Counted from the stretch's first letter, positions 33,124-42,839 are shown. The stretch: 64,000 nucleotides of DNA from Streptomyces sulfonofaciens (GCF_014656295.1 NZ_BNCD01000014.1:1-64000); one strand, 5' to 3'. Numbers and translations: made by a program. The notes: generated by a model from the sequence alone, not told the origin.

Positions 33124-34452
33124 ATGCTCTCCGAACGACGAGGCGTCAGAGGTGTGGTGGGGGTGTCCCTCCTGTCGTGTCTGGCACTCGTCGCCACCGC
33201 CTGCTCCGGTGGCGGCAGCGCGGCGTCGACGGCGACCAGGGGTGTGACGATCAACGTCGCCCTGGCCATCCCCTCTCCGCCCAAGGCGTCCCTCGCGGCG
33301 TTCACCAAGTCCACCGGCATCACCGTGCACTGGACGAACATCGACTGGGACAGCCTGCAGACGAAGATCGCGGCGGCGGCGACGGCCCACACCTACTTCG
33401 CGGACGCCACGGACGTCGACTGGTCGCGGGTGGGCCAGTTGAGCAAGCTCAAGTGGTTCCACCCGATGCAGAACTACGTCGACACCAAGTCCCTCGCGGC
33501 GGACATGCCGCAGATGACGTCGTTCACGGTGGGCAAGGAGGTGGTGGGTGTCCCCTTCGACGCGTCGTTCCTGACGACCACCGTGAACAAGAAGATGTTC
33601 GCCGATGCCGGCATCACCGCCATGCCCAGGACGATGGCGCAGTACACCGCGGACCTCAGGCGGATCAGGTCGAAGGGGGTCGTCGACCACCCCCTGGACA
33701 TACCGTTCGCGGCGGCCGAGGGCCTGTCCACCTACTGGTACCAGGCCACGGCCGCGTTCGGCGGCACGGTACTCGACACACACGGCAGACCCCGGTTCAC
33801 GAGTCCGGGCTCCGCCGGGTACAAGGCCGCGCAGTGGATGGTCGACGCGATGAGGCAGGGCCTGGTGCCCCCCGGCAACATCAACACCACCGACAGCCAG
33901 GGCACCCAGACGGAGATGGCCAAGGGCACGGTCGCCAGTGTCTTCAGCGACTACTCGGGCAACGTGGGCAGCCTCTACGACGTCCCCTCCTCCTCGACCG
34001 TCGTCAAGCAGGTCGGCTACCTCGCCCCGCCCGGCGCCGGCGGCCCCGCACCCAACCTGAGCAACCCCGACGGCATCGGCATCCCCCAGGCCGCCAAGTA
34101 CCCGGTGGCCGCGGCGAAGTTCATCAAGTGGTTCACCGCCGCGGACAACCAGGCCGCGTTCGCGGGCCTCGACGGGCCGGACAAGACGCTGCGGACCTAC
34201 AGCCTGCCCTCCCGGCTGAGCGCGGTGCACAAGCTCGCCGCCAAGGGAGACCTGGTCGGCGCCTCGGCCATGAGCACCATGCTGGCGTCCGGCACCCGCC
34301 CCGTCTTCCCCGGCGGAGCACCCTCGTGGTACCCGCAGTTCTCCAACGCCGTCTACACCAACCTGCACGCGGCCGCCACCGGGAGCCTGAGCGTCAAGGG
34401 GGCGATCAAGGCGATCGCGGGCACCGCGAACCGGCTCGCCAGTGGATCGTGA
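33124..34452 (+). CDS. ABC sugar importer, solute-binding lipoprotein
   Basis: A 442-residue extracellular sugar-binding protein of family 1. The N-terminal signal ends in ALVATAC, a slightly atypical lipobox, followed by a Gly/Ser linker. The body contains VVGVPFDASFLTTTVNKKMF, a family-1 landmark, and NPDGIGIPQAAKYP. The ATG at 33124 has an AGAGGTG site eight bases upstream; a GTG at 33115 is in frame. Two permeases follow. With the GH4 enzyme and DeoR regulator next door, an alpha-galactoside is the best-supported substrate, by inference. Confidence 0.92.
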   Translation: MLSERRGVRGVVGVSLLSCLALVATACSGGGSAASTATRGVTINVALAIPSPPKASLAAFTKSTGITVHWTNIDWDSLQTKIAAAATAHTYFADATDVDWSRVGQLSKLKWFHPMQNYVDTKSLAADMPQMTSFTVGKEVVGVPFDASFLTTTVNKKMFADAGITAMPRTMAQYTADLRRIRSKGVVDHPLDIPFAAAEGLSTYWYQATAAFGGTVLDTHGRPRFTSPGSAGYKAAQWMVDAMRQGLVPPGNINTTDSQGTQTEMAKGTVASVFSDYSGNVGSLYDVPSSSTVVKQVGYLAPPGAGGPAPNLSNPDGIGIPQAAKYPVAAAKFIKWFTAADNQAAFAGLDGPDKTLRTYSLPSRLSAVHKLAAKGDLVGASAMSTMLASGTRPVFPGGAPSWYPQFSNAVYTNLHAAATGSLSVKGAIKAIAGTANRLASGS

Positions 34453-34483
34453 GGGAGCACGCACCGGCCGTGAGGTACCGCCC

Positions 34484-35437
34484 ATGACACGCCCCCCACT
34501 CGACACACTGCCGAGGACACCACAGGACACCGGCGCGGACCGGGACGCGGCACCCGGCGCCAGGCGCCGGCGCAGGTTCGATCCACTGCCCTACCTGCTC
34601 GTGTCCCCCCTGGCCCTGTTCATCGTCGCCCTGGCACTGGTGCCCGCCGTCTTCACCATCGTCGAGTCCTTCTTCCGGGTCGACGCCCTGGACCCGCCGA
34701 CGCGGTTCATCGGGCTGGGCAACTTCCGAAGCCTGCTCCATTCGGCCGCGGTGCGCACCGCGGCCGGCAACACGATGCTGTACGTACTGATCGGCGTGGC
34801 GCTGTCCACCGTCCTCGGCATCGTCATGGCGATCACCCTTCAGCACCGGTTCGCCGGCCGCTCGGTGCTCATCGCCGTCCTCATCCTGCCGTGGGCGCTG
34901 CCCGGGGTCGTCGAGGGCATCGTGTGGAGCGGGATCTGGGACGCCAACTCCGGACTGCTCAACAGCGTGCTCACCTCCCTGCACCTGATCGACCACTACC
35001 AGACCTTCCTCGGCCACGGCCGCCTGGAGACGATCGCACTGATCGAGCTGGTGCAGGTGTGGCAGATCACGCCCCTGTCGGCGCTGCTGGTGCTGGCCTC
35101 GCTGCAGAACATCCCGCACGACCTGTACGAGGCGGCGAAGCTGGACGGCTGCTCGTCATGGGCGGCCTTCCGGCGCGTCACGCTGCCGCTCGTCAGGCCC
35201 GGCATCGCCGTCGCGATGGTGCAGGCGGTGATCGCGACGCTGAACGTGTTCGACCAGCCCTACGTGCTGAACGGCGCGGCGTCCACCGGCTCGTCCGTGA
35301 TGGCGCAGACCTACTTCATCAGCTTCCAGAACCTGGACTTCGGCGCCGGGTACGCCCTGTCGCTGCTGGTCACCGCGGCCACCCTGGTCCTGTCGTTCCT
35401 CGTGGTCAAGTTCGTGCACAGGACGGTGGAGTTCTGA
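34484..35437 (+). CDS. ABC sugar importer permease (MalF/UgpA type)
   Basis: A 317-residue membrane protein with six predicted helices after an Arg-rich cytoplasmic N-terminus; the first helix is LLVSPLALFIVALALVPAVF. The ATPase-coupling loop reads LYEAAKLDGCSSWAAFRRVTLP. It starts at ATG 34484, 32 bases after the lipoprotein. Its TGA overlaps the next ATG at 35437, showing translational coupling. No ATPase gene is present. Confidence 0.93.
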   Translation: MTRPPLDTLPRTPQDTGADRDAAPGARRRRRFDPLPYLLVSPLALFIVALALVPAVFTIVESFFRVDALDPPTRFIGLGNFRSLLHSAAVRTAAGNTMLYVLIGVALSTVLGIVMAITLQHRFAGRSVLIAVLILPWALPGVVEGIVWSGIWDANSGLLNSVLTSLHLIDHYQTFLGHGRLETIALIELVQVWQITPLSALLVLASLQNIPHDLYEAAKLDGCSSWAAFRRVTLPLVRPGIAVAMVQAVIATLNVFDQPYVLNGAASTGSSVMAQTYFISFQNLDFGAGYALSLLVTAATLVLSFLVVKFVHRTVEF

Positions 35438-36282
35438 TGTCCCTGCGTGTGTTCCGGCGGGTCCGCGTCCGGTGGCTCGGTATCGCGTTCATCCTCCTGT
35501 GGTCGCTGGTGCCGATCTACTGGACGATCAACACCAGTCTGCAGAGCGAGGCACAGGCCGGCAGCAAGCCCGCCCACTACCTTCCGCCCACGCCCACGGT
35601 ACGGAACTACAGCACCCTGCTGGGCGGTTCCGGTGAGGTCTCGGGGCAGATCCGGCAGTCGACGGCCAACATCTTCGTCGAGTGCGGGGCCGCCACCCTC
35701 GTCACCGTCGTGCTGTCCACGCTCGCGGCGTACGCCTTCGCGCGGATGACGTTCCGGGGCCGCACCGCGCTGTTCTACGGCGTCCTGGCCACCATGGCCT
35801 TCCCCGCCTACACCACACTGATCCCGCTCTACCGCATCCTCGGGGACTTCGGTCTGGTCAACACCTACACCGGCATCGTCCTCGTCTACGTCTCCGGCTT
35901 CCTGCCGCTGGCGACCTGGATCATGTACAACTACCTCCTCACCCTGCCGCCGGCCATCGAGGAGGCCGGCCTCGTCGACGGCGCCAGCCGGTTGCAGGTG
36001 CTGCGGCACGTGCTCCTCCCGCTTGCCCTGCCCGGCATCGTCTCCGCCACGGTCATCACGTTCCTGTTCTCCTGGACGCAGTTCCTCTTCCCACTGGTCC
36101 TGTCGACCGACCAGTCCACCGAACCGCTGACCGTGGTCATCGCGGCCCTGCAGGGGCAGCACGTCGTGCCCTCCACGCTGCTCAGCGCGGCCGGTGTCAT
36201 CACCATCGCGGTGCCCGCGGTCATCGCCGTCGCCCTCAACCGGTACATCGTCAGCGGCCTGGTCAGCGGGAGCGTGAAGTGA
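35437..36282 (+). CDS. ABC sugar importer permease (MalG/UgpE type)
   Basis: A 281-residue inner-membrane protein with six predicted helices, beginning LGIAFILLWSLVPIYWTI. The coupling loop reads IEEAGLVDGASRLQVLRHVLLP. It pairs with the preceding permease to form the channel. The operon (binding protein, two permeases) ends here, and the next gene starts 207 bases later with its own ribosome site. Confidence 0.93.
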   Translation: MSLRVFRRVRVRWLGIAFILLWSLVPIYWTINTSLQSEAQAGSKPAHYLPPTPTVRNYSTLLGGSGEVSGQIRQSTANIFVECGAATLVTVVLSTLAAYAFARMTFRGRTALFYGVLATMAFPAYTTLIPLYRILGDFGLVNTYTGIVLVYVSGFLPLATWIMYNYLLTLPPAIEEAGLVDGASRLQVLRHVLLPLALPGIVSATVITFLFSWTQFLFPLVLSTDQSTEPLTVVIAALQGQHVVPSTLLSAAGVITIAVPAVIAVALNRYIVSGLVSGSVK

Positions 36283-36489
36283 CGCGCGCGCACGCGGTGG
36301 GCGCCCCGCGGCGCTGAGCGGGGCCCGCACCGCGCCGCCGCACGGCCCCGTCCGCGGTCCGCAACGCCGACCTCCCCGTGCGCCGCCCGCGCCCGGTCGT
36401 GGCAAGCTGGCCACGCCGAGCGGACGGCCGCCCTCCTGATGCCGGGCGCGAGCACCCGGCACGGCGGCCGAGAGAAGGGGAAATGCACG

Positions 36490-37434
36490 GTGGCTGAGGA
36501 AGTGCCTGCCCACGACCACGTCCGCGTACCGTCCGACGTCGGATGGACGGGACTGATGACCGCCCACATGCGGGCGGTCGAATCGGCCCGCGACGACCGG
36601 CTGTTCACGGACCCCCTCGCCACGGCCCTCGTCGGCATGCTCCAGGACACCGTCCGCACGGGCCGCGACGCGGTGCTGCCGACCGGCCCCGCCGACCTGA
36701 CCGGTGAGCTCACCGAGACCTGGTACATGCTCTCCACCTATCTGGGTGTGCGGACCGGCTACTACGACCAGGTGGTGCGTGCCGCCGTGGACGACGGTGT
36801 CCGGCAGGTGGTGCTGCTCGCCGCCGGGCTCGACGCCCGGGCCTTCCGCCTCGGCCTGCCCGTGGACACCGCGGTGTTCGAGGTCGACACCGCACCCGTC
36901 CTGCGCTTCAAGGACCGTGTCGTGGCGGAGGCCGGCCTCAGCCCCACGGTGCGGCGCACCACGGTCGCCGCCGACCTGCGCGGGCCCTGGCACGAGGCGC
37001 TCACGCAGGCGGGTCTCGATCCCAGCCTGCGCACCTTGTGGCTGGTGGAGGGGCTGTTCATGTACCTGTCGCCGCAGGACTGCGACGGCCTGCTGGAGCG
37101 GTTGACGGCGCTCAGCGGCCCGGGCAGCCGGATCGCGCTGGAGTACTACGAGGACAATCCCCGGCTCGCTGACGCGGGCGTGGCCGACGCGGTCGAGGGC
37201 GCCGTGATAGACCGCGTCCTGAGCTTCTTCCAGCCGGGGCCCCCGCTGCCGCCCGGACCGTGGCTCGCCGGGCACGGCTGGACGGCCGAGGTCACCACCC
37301 TGGCGGCCGAGACCACCGCCGCCGGGCGGCGGACACCCCTGATGTTCCGGCGCGGCCGTCCCCACGAGGTGAACCTGTGGCTGGCGAGCGGGAGCCTCGG
37401 TGACCAGGGGGCCGGCGGCCGCGGGACGGCGTAG
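36490..37434 (+). CDS. SAM-dependent methyltransferase, LCMT/TIGR00027 type
   Basis: A 314-residue enzyme of the leucine-carboxyl-methyltransferase-like group frequent in actinobacteria. Landmarks are GWTGLMTAHMRAVES and DRLFTDPLA near the start, VVLLAAGLDARAFRL (SAM motif I), VFEVDTAPVLRFK (acidic ribose-binding motif) and WLVEGLFMYLSPQ. GTG 36490 is chosen because these relatives begin just before this segment. Several members methylate polyketide or other carboxyl/hydroxyl groups; the acceptor here is unknown. Confidence 0.88.
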   Translation: MAEEVPAHDHVRVPSDVGWTGLMTAHMRAVESARDDRLFTDPLATALVGMLQDTVRTGRDAVLPTGPADLTGELTETWYMLSTYLGVRTGYYDQVVRAAVDDGVRQVVLLAAGLDARAFRLGLPVDTAVFEVDTAPVLRFKDRVVAEAGLSPTVRRTTVAADLRGPWHEALTQAGLDPSLRTLWLVEGLFMYLSPQDCDGLLERLTALSGPGSRIALEYYEDNPRLADAGVADAVEGAVIDRVLSFFQPGPPLPPGPWLAGHGWTAEVTTLAAETTAAGRRTPLMFRRGRPHEVNLWLASGSLGDQGAGGRGTA

Positions 37435-37456
37435 CCGGCCACCGTGCCCCGGTGGG

Positions 37457-39094
37457 TCAGTCCCGCGGCAGCACCTGGACCGTGTCGCCCACGGCCCGCT
37501 CGCCGGTGGCGTCGGACGGGTGGGTGACGAGCCGGCCGCCCACGGCCATGGCGGTGGAGCCGCCACCGTCCAGGTTCAGCGCCTCGACGGCACCGAGCGA
37601 CCTCATGAACGCCGCACCCTCGGCGAGGGTGAACCCCTCACTGCCGCCGGACAGACGGCCGTCGACGGTGACCAGCAGCAGTCTGCCCCTGCCGTCGATG
37701 CCGGCCATGGTGCGGGGCTGGCGGGTGTTGGCCCAAGCGTAGCCGAAGGAGAGGTCCGAGGGGTCCACGGTGCCTTCCGCGGCGGCGTCGATGTGGATCC
37801 TGCCGTCCGCCACCAGGGTCGGGGCCGCGCTGACGACGCTGTCGTGCGGCCCGAGGACGACCGGCCTGCCCCGGCTGTCGCTGATGGCCGTGCGCACGGT
37901 CGCCTTCGCACCGACCACGGCGTGGCCGGTGAGCCAGGCAGCCGCCGAGCCGATGCCCTGGAGCACGGTGTGGCCGGCGGTGACGTCCCCACCGCGGCTG
38001 CCGACCGACACGATGCGGCCCCGTGCGTCGACCACCACCTGGGTGCCGGCGCCCGCCGGGAGGGCGTGGCGGTACTCGGGGGTGAAGGCGACGAGGTCGT
38101 CCTGCTCGGTGCAGGTGAGGTCCTGCCGGGGCCGTGCGGTCGGGGAGCCGCCGGGCTGGCCGCAGTCGCGCACCAGGCCCGGGGTGCGGTTGACGCCGTG
38201 CACGGCGTAGCGGGAGTCGCCGATGCGCGCGGTGGCCGTGGTGGTCAGGTCGGCGATCCTGTTGTGCCGCCCGCCGTCGCCCAGCACGAGCGCGGCACGC
38301 GCACCGGACGCCAGCGACTGGACCCGGCCGTCGTAGGCGGCGAGGCCCGCCTGCAGGCCCTGGGCGCCGTCGGCGTCCGAGGTGATGAAGAAGCCGCCGT
38401 TCACCCCGACCAGGGAGCCCAGCTCGGCCGCGACCGACGATGTCGTCTCGCGCTGCGCGACGTTCCCGTCGTGGGTGCCCTCGACGGAGCCGGTGAAGGT
38501 GCCCGGGTCGATGACCGCCACGCGCACGTGCTCCACGTCCGCGGGCTGGTCCGCGTCGTAACCCGTCCACTCGACCGCGGTGTGGAAGCCGGCGGCGGTG
38601 ACGAGCGAGGCGGTGTTCTGCGCAGCCTGCTGGGTGGGGTACGAGCCGATGCGGATCCGCACGCCCATCAGGCCGTGCGGTGTGTCGCTGTACCGCGGCC
38701 AGGGGACCGGGGTCTCGACGGGGGTGAAACCGGCGGTGCGCAGCTTGGCGGTGGTCCCCGAGGCCCATGTCGTGCCGCCGACCTCGGCCCAGGCCGGTCG
38801 GCCGGTGAAGGCGGCCTCGACGGGGGCCTGCACGGTCACCGTCCAGCTCGGGGCGCCGGCGGTGTCCGTGAGCGTTCCGGTGCGCACCTGGACGCCCGGG
38901 GCGACGTGCTGTGTCGTCCAGTGCGCCGCGGCCGTGCCGGCCGTGGCGGCGGCGCCGGCCGGTGCCGCCGCCGGGGAGGCGGCCGTCGCGGTGCCGCCGG
39001 CCACGGCGAGCGGTGCCGCCACGGCCAGCGCCATGGCCAGGCGCAGAGCGAGCCGGGTGCGGTGACTGCGGCCTCTGCCCGAGCGGTTCTTCAT
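37457..39094 (-). CDS. Secreted SPOR-like plus NAGPA-type phosphodiester glycosidase protein
   Basis: A 545-residue exported protein. After a signal peptide (about 1-38) and an Ala-rich linker comes a SPOR-like repeat region (RIRIGSYPTQQAAQNTASLVTAAGF near 155), which in other proteins binds glycan strands. The rest is a NAGPA-type domain (VGVNGGFFIT near 245; GIDGRGRLLLVTVDG and LNLDGGGSTAMAVGG near the end), the family that removes GlcNAc from GlcNAc-phosphodiesters. ATG 39094 has an AAGGAG site. It probably acts on cell-wall or teichoic-acid-like polymers, by inference. It converges on the methyltransferase gene. Confidence 0.85.
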   Translation of the reverse strand: MKNRSGRGRSHRTRLALRLAMALAVAAPLAVAGGTATAASPAAAPAGAAATAGTAAAHWTTQHVAPGVQVRTGTLTDTAGAPSWTVTVQAPVEAAFTGRPAWAEVGGTTWASGTTAKLRTAGFTPVETPVPWPRYSDTPHGLMGVRIRIGSYPTQQAAQNTASLVTAAGFHTAVEWTGYDADQPADVEHVRVAVIDPGTFTGSVEGTHDGNVAQRETTSSVAAELGSLVGVNGGFFITSDADGAQGLQAGLAAYDGRVQSLASGARAALVLGDGGRHNRIADLTTTATARIGDSRYAVHGVNRTPGLVRDCGQPGGSPTARPRQDLTCTEQDDLVAFTPEYRHALPAGAGTQVVVDARGRIVSVGSRGGDVTAGHTVLQGIGSAAAWLTGHAVVGAKATVRTAISDSRGRPVVLGPHDSVVSAAPTLVADGRIHIDAAAEGTVDPSDLSFGYAWANTRQPRTMAGIDGRGRLLLVTVDGRLSGGSEGFTLAEGAAFMRSLGAVEALNLDGGGSTAMAVGGRLVTHPSDATGERAVGDTVQVLPRD

Positions 39095-39429
39095 ATGTCT
39101 CCTTCGTGCGGAGGGCGGTCGCTCGGCCGCAGCCGTGGAGAACGGCCTGATCCGCCCCGGTTCGTCGCGGTGGAGTCCAGCCTCCCGAAGAGAACGCGGC
39201 TCCAGGGGTGCGTGTGTGCGGGACGACGGGCCGGTGAACGGCCGGCGACACGGCGCACGGCGGGCGGGGGCCGGCGGGGCGACCACAGGTGTACGAGTGG
39301 CGTAAGCACGGCGTCAAAGGTGCCCGAGGTTCCATATGGAAAGCGTCAAGAAGGCTCGGAGCCGGCCGCGGACCACGGTTTCCCCTTCTCGTCCACGGCG
39401 GCTCGGGACCTTGCGCCGGCGGGCGGGAC

Positions 39430-39640
39430 CACGATCACCGGGATACGGCAGCGCGAGACCGTGCCGGACGAGGTGGTGCGCCGCGCCGACCAGGTCGAGC
39501 TGGTCGTACCTCGCCGGCGGCGCCCTTCTCGGCGAGTCGGGCCGCGCGGCGGGTACCGCCGAGGCCATGGGCGGCACACTCACCGCGGAGGACACGCCCG
39601 GCGGCGGTTCGACGATGGTCCTGACGGTGCGCACCGCGAC
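39430..39640 (+). pseudogene. KdpD sensor kinase remnant (two ends fused out of frame)
   Basis: One frame gives TITGIRQRETVPDEVVRRADQVELV, matching the N-terminal KdpD sensor domain (ETVPD and ADQVELVD are hallmark strings of K+-responsive KdpD). About 25 bases later another frame gives AEAMGGTLTAEDTPGGGSTMVLTVRT, the C-terminal end of a KdpD-like histidine kinase ATPase domain. About 700 residues between them, including membrane helices and the phosphorylated His, are missing. No kdpE, kdpA, kdpB or kdpC is nearby. Function is lost. Confidence 0.7.
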
Positions 39641-39727
39641 CGGGGGCCGGGGTCGGCCGGTGGCTGCCGGGTCCACGGCGCGGAGCGGGACCCGGGGGAG
39701 GCCCGTTGCCGTCCGGCGCCCGGCGGC

Positions 39728-39778
39728 GGTGCGGGGTGCCCGGCGGTACGGGGTGCCCGGTGGTACGGGGTGCCCGGC
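39728..39778. repeat. Three 17-bp tandem repeats
   Basis: Units GGTRCGGGGTGCCCGGY occur at 39728, 39745 and 39762 with single-base differences, and a fourth starts at 39779 before breaking down. They lie between the KdpD remnant and the end of the ABC transporter gene. Confidence 0.85.
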
Positions 39779-39835
39779 GGTGCGCCCGGGCCGGGGTGCG
39801 CCGGCCCGGGCGCCGCCCGCCTGCACCGCGCCGGA

Positions 39836-41821
39836 CTAGGACGCGTCCTGCTCCCCGGGTGCGAGGGCGGGCGCGGGCGCGACCGGAGGCGGGGCGCCGG
39901 CGGGCCCGGCCGTCTGCCTGGTGTGCTGGTAGGCCCACAGGTCCCGGAAGAGGCCGTCCTCGGCGACGAGTTCCGGGAAGGTGCCCTGCTGGACGACGCG
40001 ACCCTTGTCCAGGACCAGGATGCGGTCGGCGACGGCGACGTTCGTCAGGCGGTGCGTGATCAGGACGACGGCACGGGTGGCGGCCAGTTCGCGCAGACCC
40101 GCGAAGATCCGGTGCTCCCCGAGCGGGTCGAGGGCCGCGGTGGGCTCGTCGAGGACCAGCAGGCCGGCCGGGCGGTAGAACGCGCGGGTGAGCGCGACCC
40201 GCTGCCACTGGCCACCGGAGAGCTCCTGCCCGCCCAGCCAGTCGCGGGCCAGCACCGTGTCCAGACCTGAGCGCAGCTCGGTGACCACCTCGTCGGCGCC
40301 CGACGCGGCGCACGCGCTGTGGATGCGCTCGTCGCCGCCGGGGACGGGCTGGCCCAGGGTGATGTTCTCGCGGGCGGTGAGCGGCCAGCGCGCGTAGTCC
40401 TGCGGCACCAGGGCCACGTGCGACCACATGGCGTCCGGGTCGAGGTCGCCGGTGGGGACGCCGTCCCAGGTGACCGAGCCGGTGGTCGGCAGGTAGAGCC
40501 CGCTGAGCACCTTGGCCAGCGTGGTCTTCCCGCTGCCGTTGTAGCCGACCAGCGCGACGACCTCGCCGCGCCGCAGGGTCAGCGACACACCGCGCAGCGC
40601 GTCCTGGGCCGCCTCCTCGTAGCGGAAGACGAGGTCGCGTACGGCGATCTCCCGGGGTTCGGCCGGCACGGTGGTGCCGCGCGACATGCCGTAGCCGCCG
40701 GCCTCCCGCAGGAAATCGGACCAGTCGTCCATGTACAGGCCGGTGCGCATGATGCGGGCCCCGCCGGAGACCAGGCCCCGCAGCGCCGTGCCGACCGTGC
40801 TCAGGGCGAAGACGGCCGTGCCGGCGTGCTGGACGCTCATCCGGCCGGTGGCCAGCAGCCACACCACCGCGGCCCAGACCGCGGCGGAGGCCAGTCCGCC
40901 GCAGACCGCGCCCAGCAGGGACATCCAGGCGCCGGTGTCCGCGGCACGCCGGTCCGCGTCGTTGATGCGCCGGGTGATCCGCCGGTAGCGGTCGACCAGG
41001 AAGTCGGACATGGTGCCCGCGCGGATCTGGTCGGCGGCGTACCGGTCGCACACGTGCCAGCGCAGGATGGCGAGCATCCGCAGGTCGCCGCTGGACCGCA
41101 GCCGCGCCAGGTACCGCACCCGCGCCGCACTGATCTGCGCCACGGCCTGCGGGAAGCTGGCCAGCGCCAGCAGGGGCAGGAGTGCGGGGTGCAGCGCCGT
41201 CAGCACCCCCGCCCCGGCGATCAGGGAGGCGAGCGAGGCGATCAGGTCCTGGCCCTCGGCCACCAGGTCCTGGGCGACCTCGGCACCGCGGTCGGCGGCC
41301 TCCTTGCGGTGGTTGAAGCCGGGCGCGTCGTAGGCGGACAACTCGACCCTGGTGACCGCCTGCACGAGGCTGCGTTCCGCCTCCCGCGACATCTGCGGGC
41401 CCAACCGCGAGGACAGCCACACCACGATGATGCTCAGCAGGGCCCGCAGCGCGGCCGCACCGCCCAGCATCGCCAGCGAGGGCCACGCCGACAGCAGCCG
41501 CTGGTAGACGTCGCCGCCGGCCAGCAGGGCGCCGAGCGTTCCGCTGACCGCGAGGAGCCCGAGCGCCTGCATCGCGCCGGAGGCGGCCTGGCAGACCAGC
41601 AGTCCCAGGGCGGCCCAGCGGTCGATCTCCCAGGCAAGCGCGACCGAGCGGCGCACCAGCCGGGGCAGCCGCCGCGCCATGTCCAGCAGCCGGATCTGCC
41701 GCGCGGCCCGCTCCCGGCTGCCGGTCTTGTCGATGAACCGCAGCTCCTCTCCTTCGCTCGGCTCTGCCTCGTGGATCCGCTGCCGCCCGCCGCGCGGTGC
41801 GCGGCGTCGCATGCTCGCCAT
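39836..41821 (-). CDS. ABC exporter half-transporter (fused membrane and ATPase domains)
   Basis: A 661-residue protein with an N-terminal six-helix exporter domain (about 65-385) and a C-terminal ATPase. The ATPase shows Walker A VGYNGSGKTT, the Q-loop in ALVPQDYARWPLT, signature ELSGGQWQRVAL, Walker B LLVLDEPTAAL and the switch His in VLITHRLTN. Two such subunits or a partner would make one exporter. The N-terminal 60 residues are Arg-rich and the last 25 Pro/Ala-rich. ATG 41821 has an AGGAG site close by. No partner gene or biosynthetic genes adjoin it, so the cargo (peptide, lipid or drug) is open. Confidence 0.9.
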   Translation of the reverse strand: MASMRRRAPRGGRQRIHEAEPSEGEELRFIDKTGSRERAARQIRLLDMARRLPRLVRRSVALAWEIDRWAALGLLVCQAASGAMQALGLLAVSGTLGALLAGGDVYQRLLSAWPSLAMLGGAAALRALLSIIVVWLSSRLGPQMSREAERSLVQAVTRVELSAYDAPGFNHRKEAADRGAEVAQDLVAEGQDLIASLASLIAGAGVLTALHPALLPLLALASFPQAVAQISAARVRYLARLRSSGDLRMLAILRWHVCDRYAADQIRAGTMSDFLVDRYRRITRRINDADRRAADTGAWMSLLGAVCGGLASAAVWAAVVWLLATGRMSVQHAGTAVFALSTVGTALRGLVSGGARIMRTGLYMDDWSDFLREAGGYGMSRGTTVPAEPREIAVRDLVFRYEEAAQDALRGVSLTLRRGEVVALVGYNGSGKTTLAKVLSGLYLPTTGSVTWDGVPTGDLDPDAMWSHVALVPQDYARWPLTARENITLGQPVPGGDERIHSACAASGADEVVTELRSGLDTVLARDWLGGQELSGGQWQRVALTRAFYRPAGLLVLDEPTAALDPLGEHRIFAGLRELAATRAVVLITHRLTNVAVADRILVLDKGRVVQQGTFPELVAEDGLFRDLWAYQHTRQTAGPAGAPPPVAPAPALAPGEQDAS

Positions 41822-42292
41822 CTGCTCCTGTTCTCCTTCCACGGGTTCCTGCGGGCGTCCTGCGGTGACCGGGTGCGGTCTCAACCGCACGCCCGGGCAG
41901 GGCCGGCGGCCCATGGCGGGAGCGGGCCGGTGTTCGAACGGGCCGGGCGGGGCGGGGCATGGGGAGCGGAGAACACGGTTCCTCCGGGAGGGTGCGCGGA
42001 TGGGTACACGTGCTCTAGAGAACGCCCCGGCGGGCCGCCCGTAACGGGCCGCGCGGGGGCAGATCGTGGACGTATGTTCCATCCCCGGACGGGGGTCGAA
42101 CGGCGGCTGGTGCGAGGGCGGGCGACGGTGGGCGGTCCCGTTCGATCGCCGGCCGCCCCGTGCCGCCGCGCCGGGCACGGGCACCGCGGCGGCGGTGGTC
42201 TGGCGGTGCCCGGTCGTCCCGGGGGCGTGCGCGCCCGGGACCGGGTGGCGGTCGCGGGTGCGGTGCCCGCCACCGGCCGGTGGGCCGGCGGC
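41822..42292. other. Intergenic region before the ABC exporter
   Basis: About 470 bases with high GC content. No gene was recognised on either strand; open frames run through but have no start signals or family motifs. The exporter promoter presumably lies here. A CTCTAGAGAA segment at about 42012 is the only AT-rich spot. Confidence 0.4.
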
Positions 42293-42662
42293 TCAGGGGT
42301 GCGGCGCCACGGTCACCCGGCAGGGCGCGTGGTGCAGCATCGCGTGCGTCACCGGGCCGAGCCGATGGCCGACCCGGCTCCCGCGCCGGGCGCGCACCGA
42401 CGACGAGCAGCGCGGCGGAGCGCGACACCGCCCGCAGGATGTCCACCGCGCGCCCCGCGCGCAGTGCGCGGTGGACGACGACACCGGGGAACTCGCCTTC
42501 GACGAGGCCCATGACCTCGTTCATGCGCCGGCGTGCGGCGGCCAGGTGCGACCGCCGTGCCTCGTCGAGCAGGCCGGTGTGCGCCGCCGGTGCCCGCGCC
42601 TCGGACATCAGCCAGGCGTGCACGGCCCCCACCGCGGCACCCAGCAGCCGAATTATGGGCAT
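42293..42662 (-). pseudogene. Universal stress protein, frameshifted C-terminal half
   Basis: Reading leftward, one frame gives VGAVHAWLMSEARAP, LLDEARRSHLAAAR, PGVVVHRALRAGRAVDIL and ALLVVGAR. It then slips, and a second frame ends RGSRVGHRLGPVTHAMLHHAPCRVTVAPHP before the stop. Together these are the second domain of a two-domain universal stress protein like those at 52146 and 54438. The first domain is absent and one frameshift lies near 42390. Confidence 0.75.
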
Positions 42663-42839
42663 TCAGAGGGCCCGAGGGGGCTCAGTCGCAGAATTCACCG
42701 CTCAAGCCGTCGGCCAGGGGCGACTCGGGGCGCGCCCCTTCGAGCAGAGGGGTTGTATCCAGAAGGCAGGGTCTCAGACCCTCTTCGGCCCCTGCCGTAG
42801 AAGTGCAGCAGCCGGTACGCCAGGAACTCCGCGACACTG

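Noticed and set aside
37400..40270. A 956-codon open frame on the plus strand across three genes
   Set aside because: It lies antisense to the NAGPA and ABC genes, follows their codon periodicity in the wrong frame, is rich in Arg/Gly/Val shadow sequence and shows only the short KdpD fragment as real homology.
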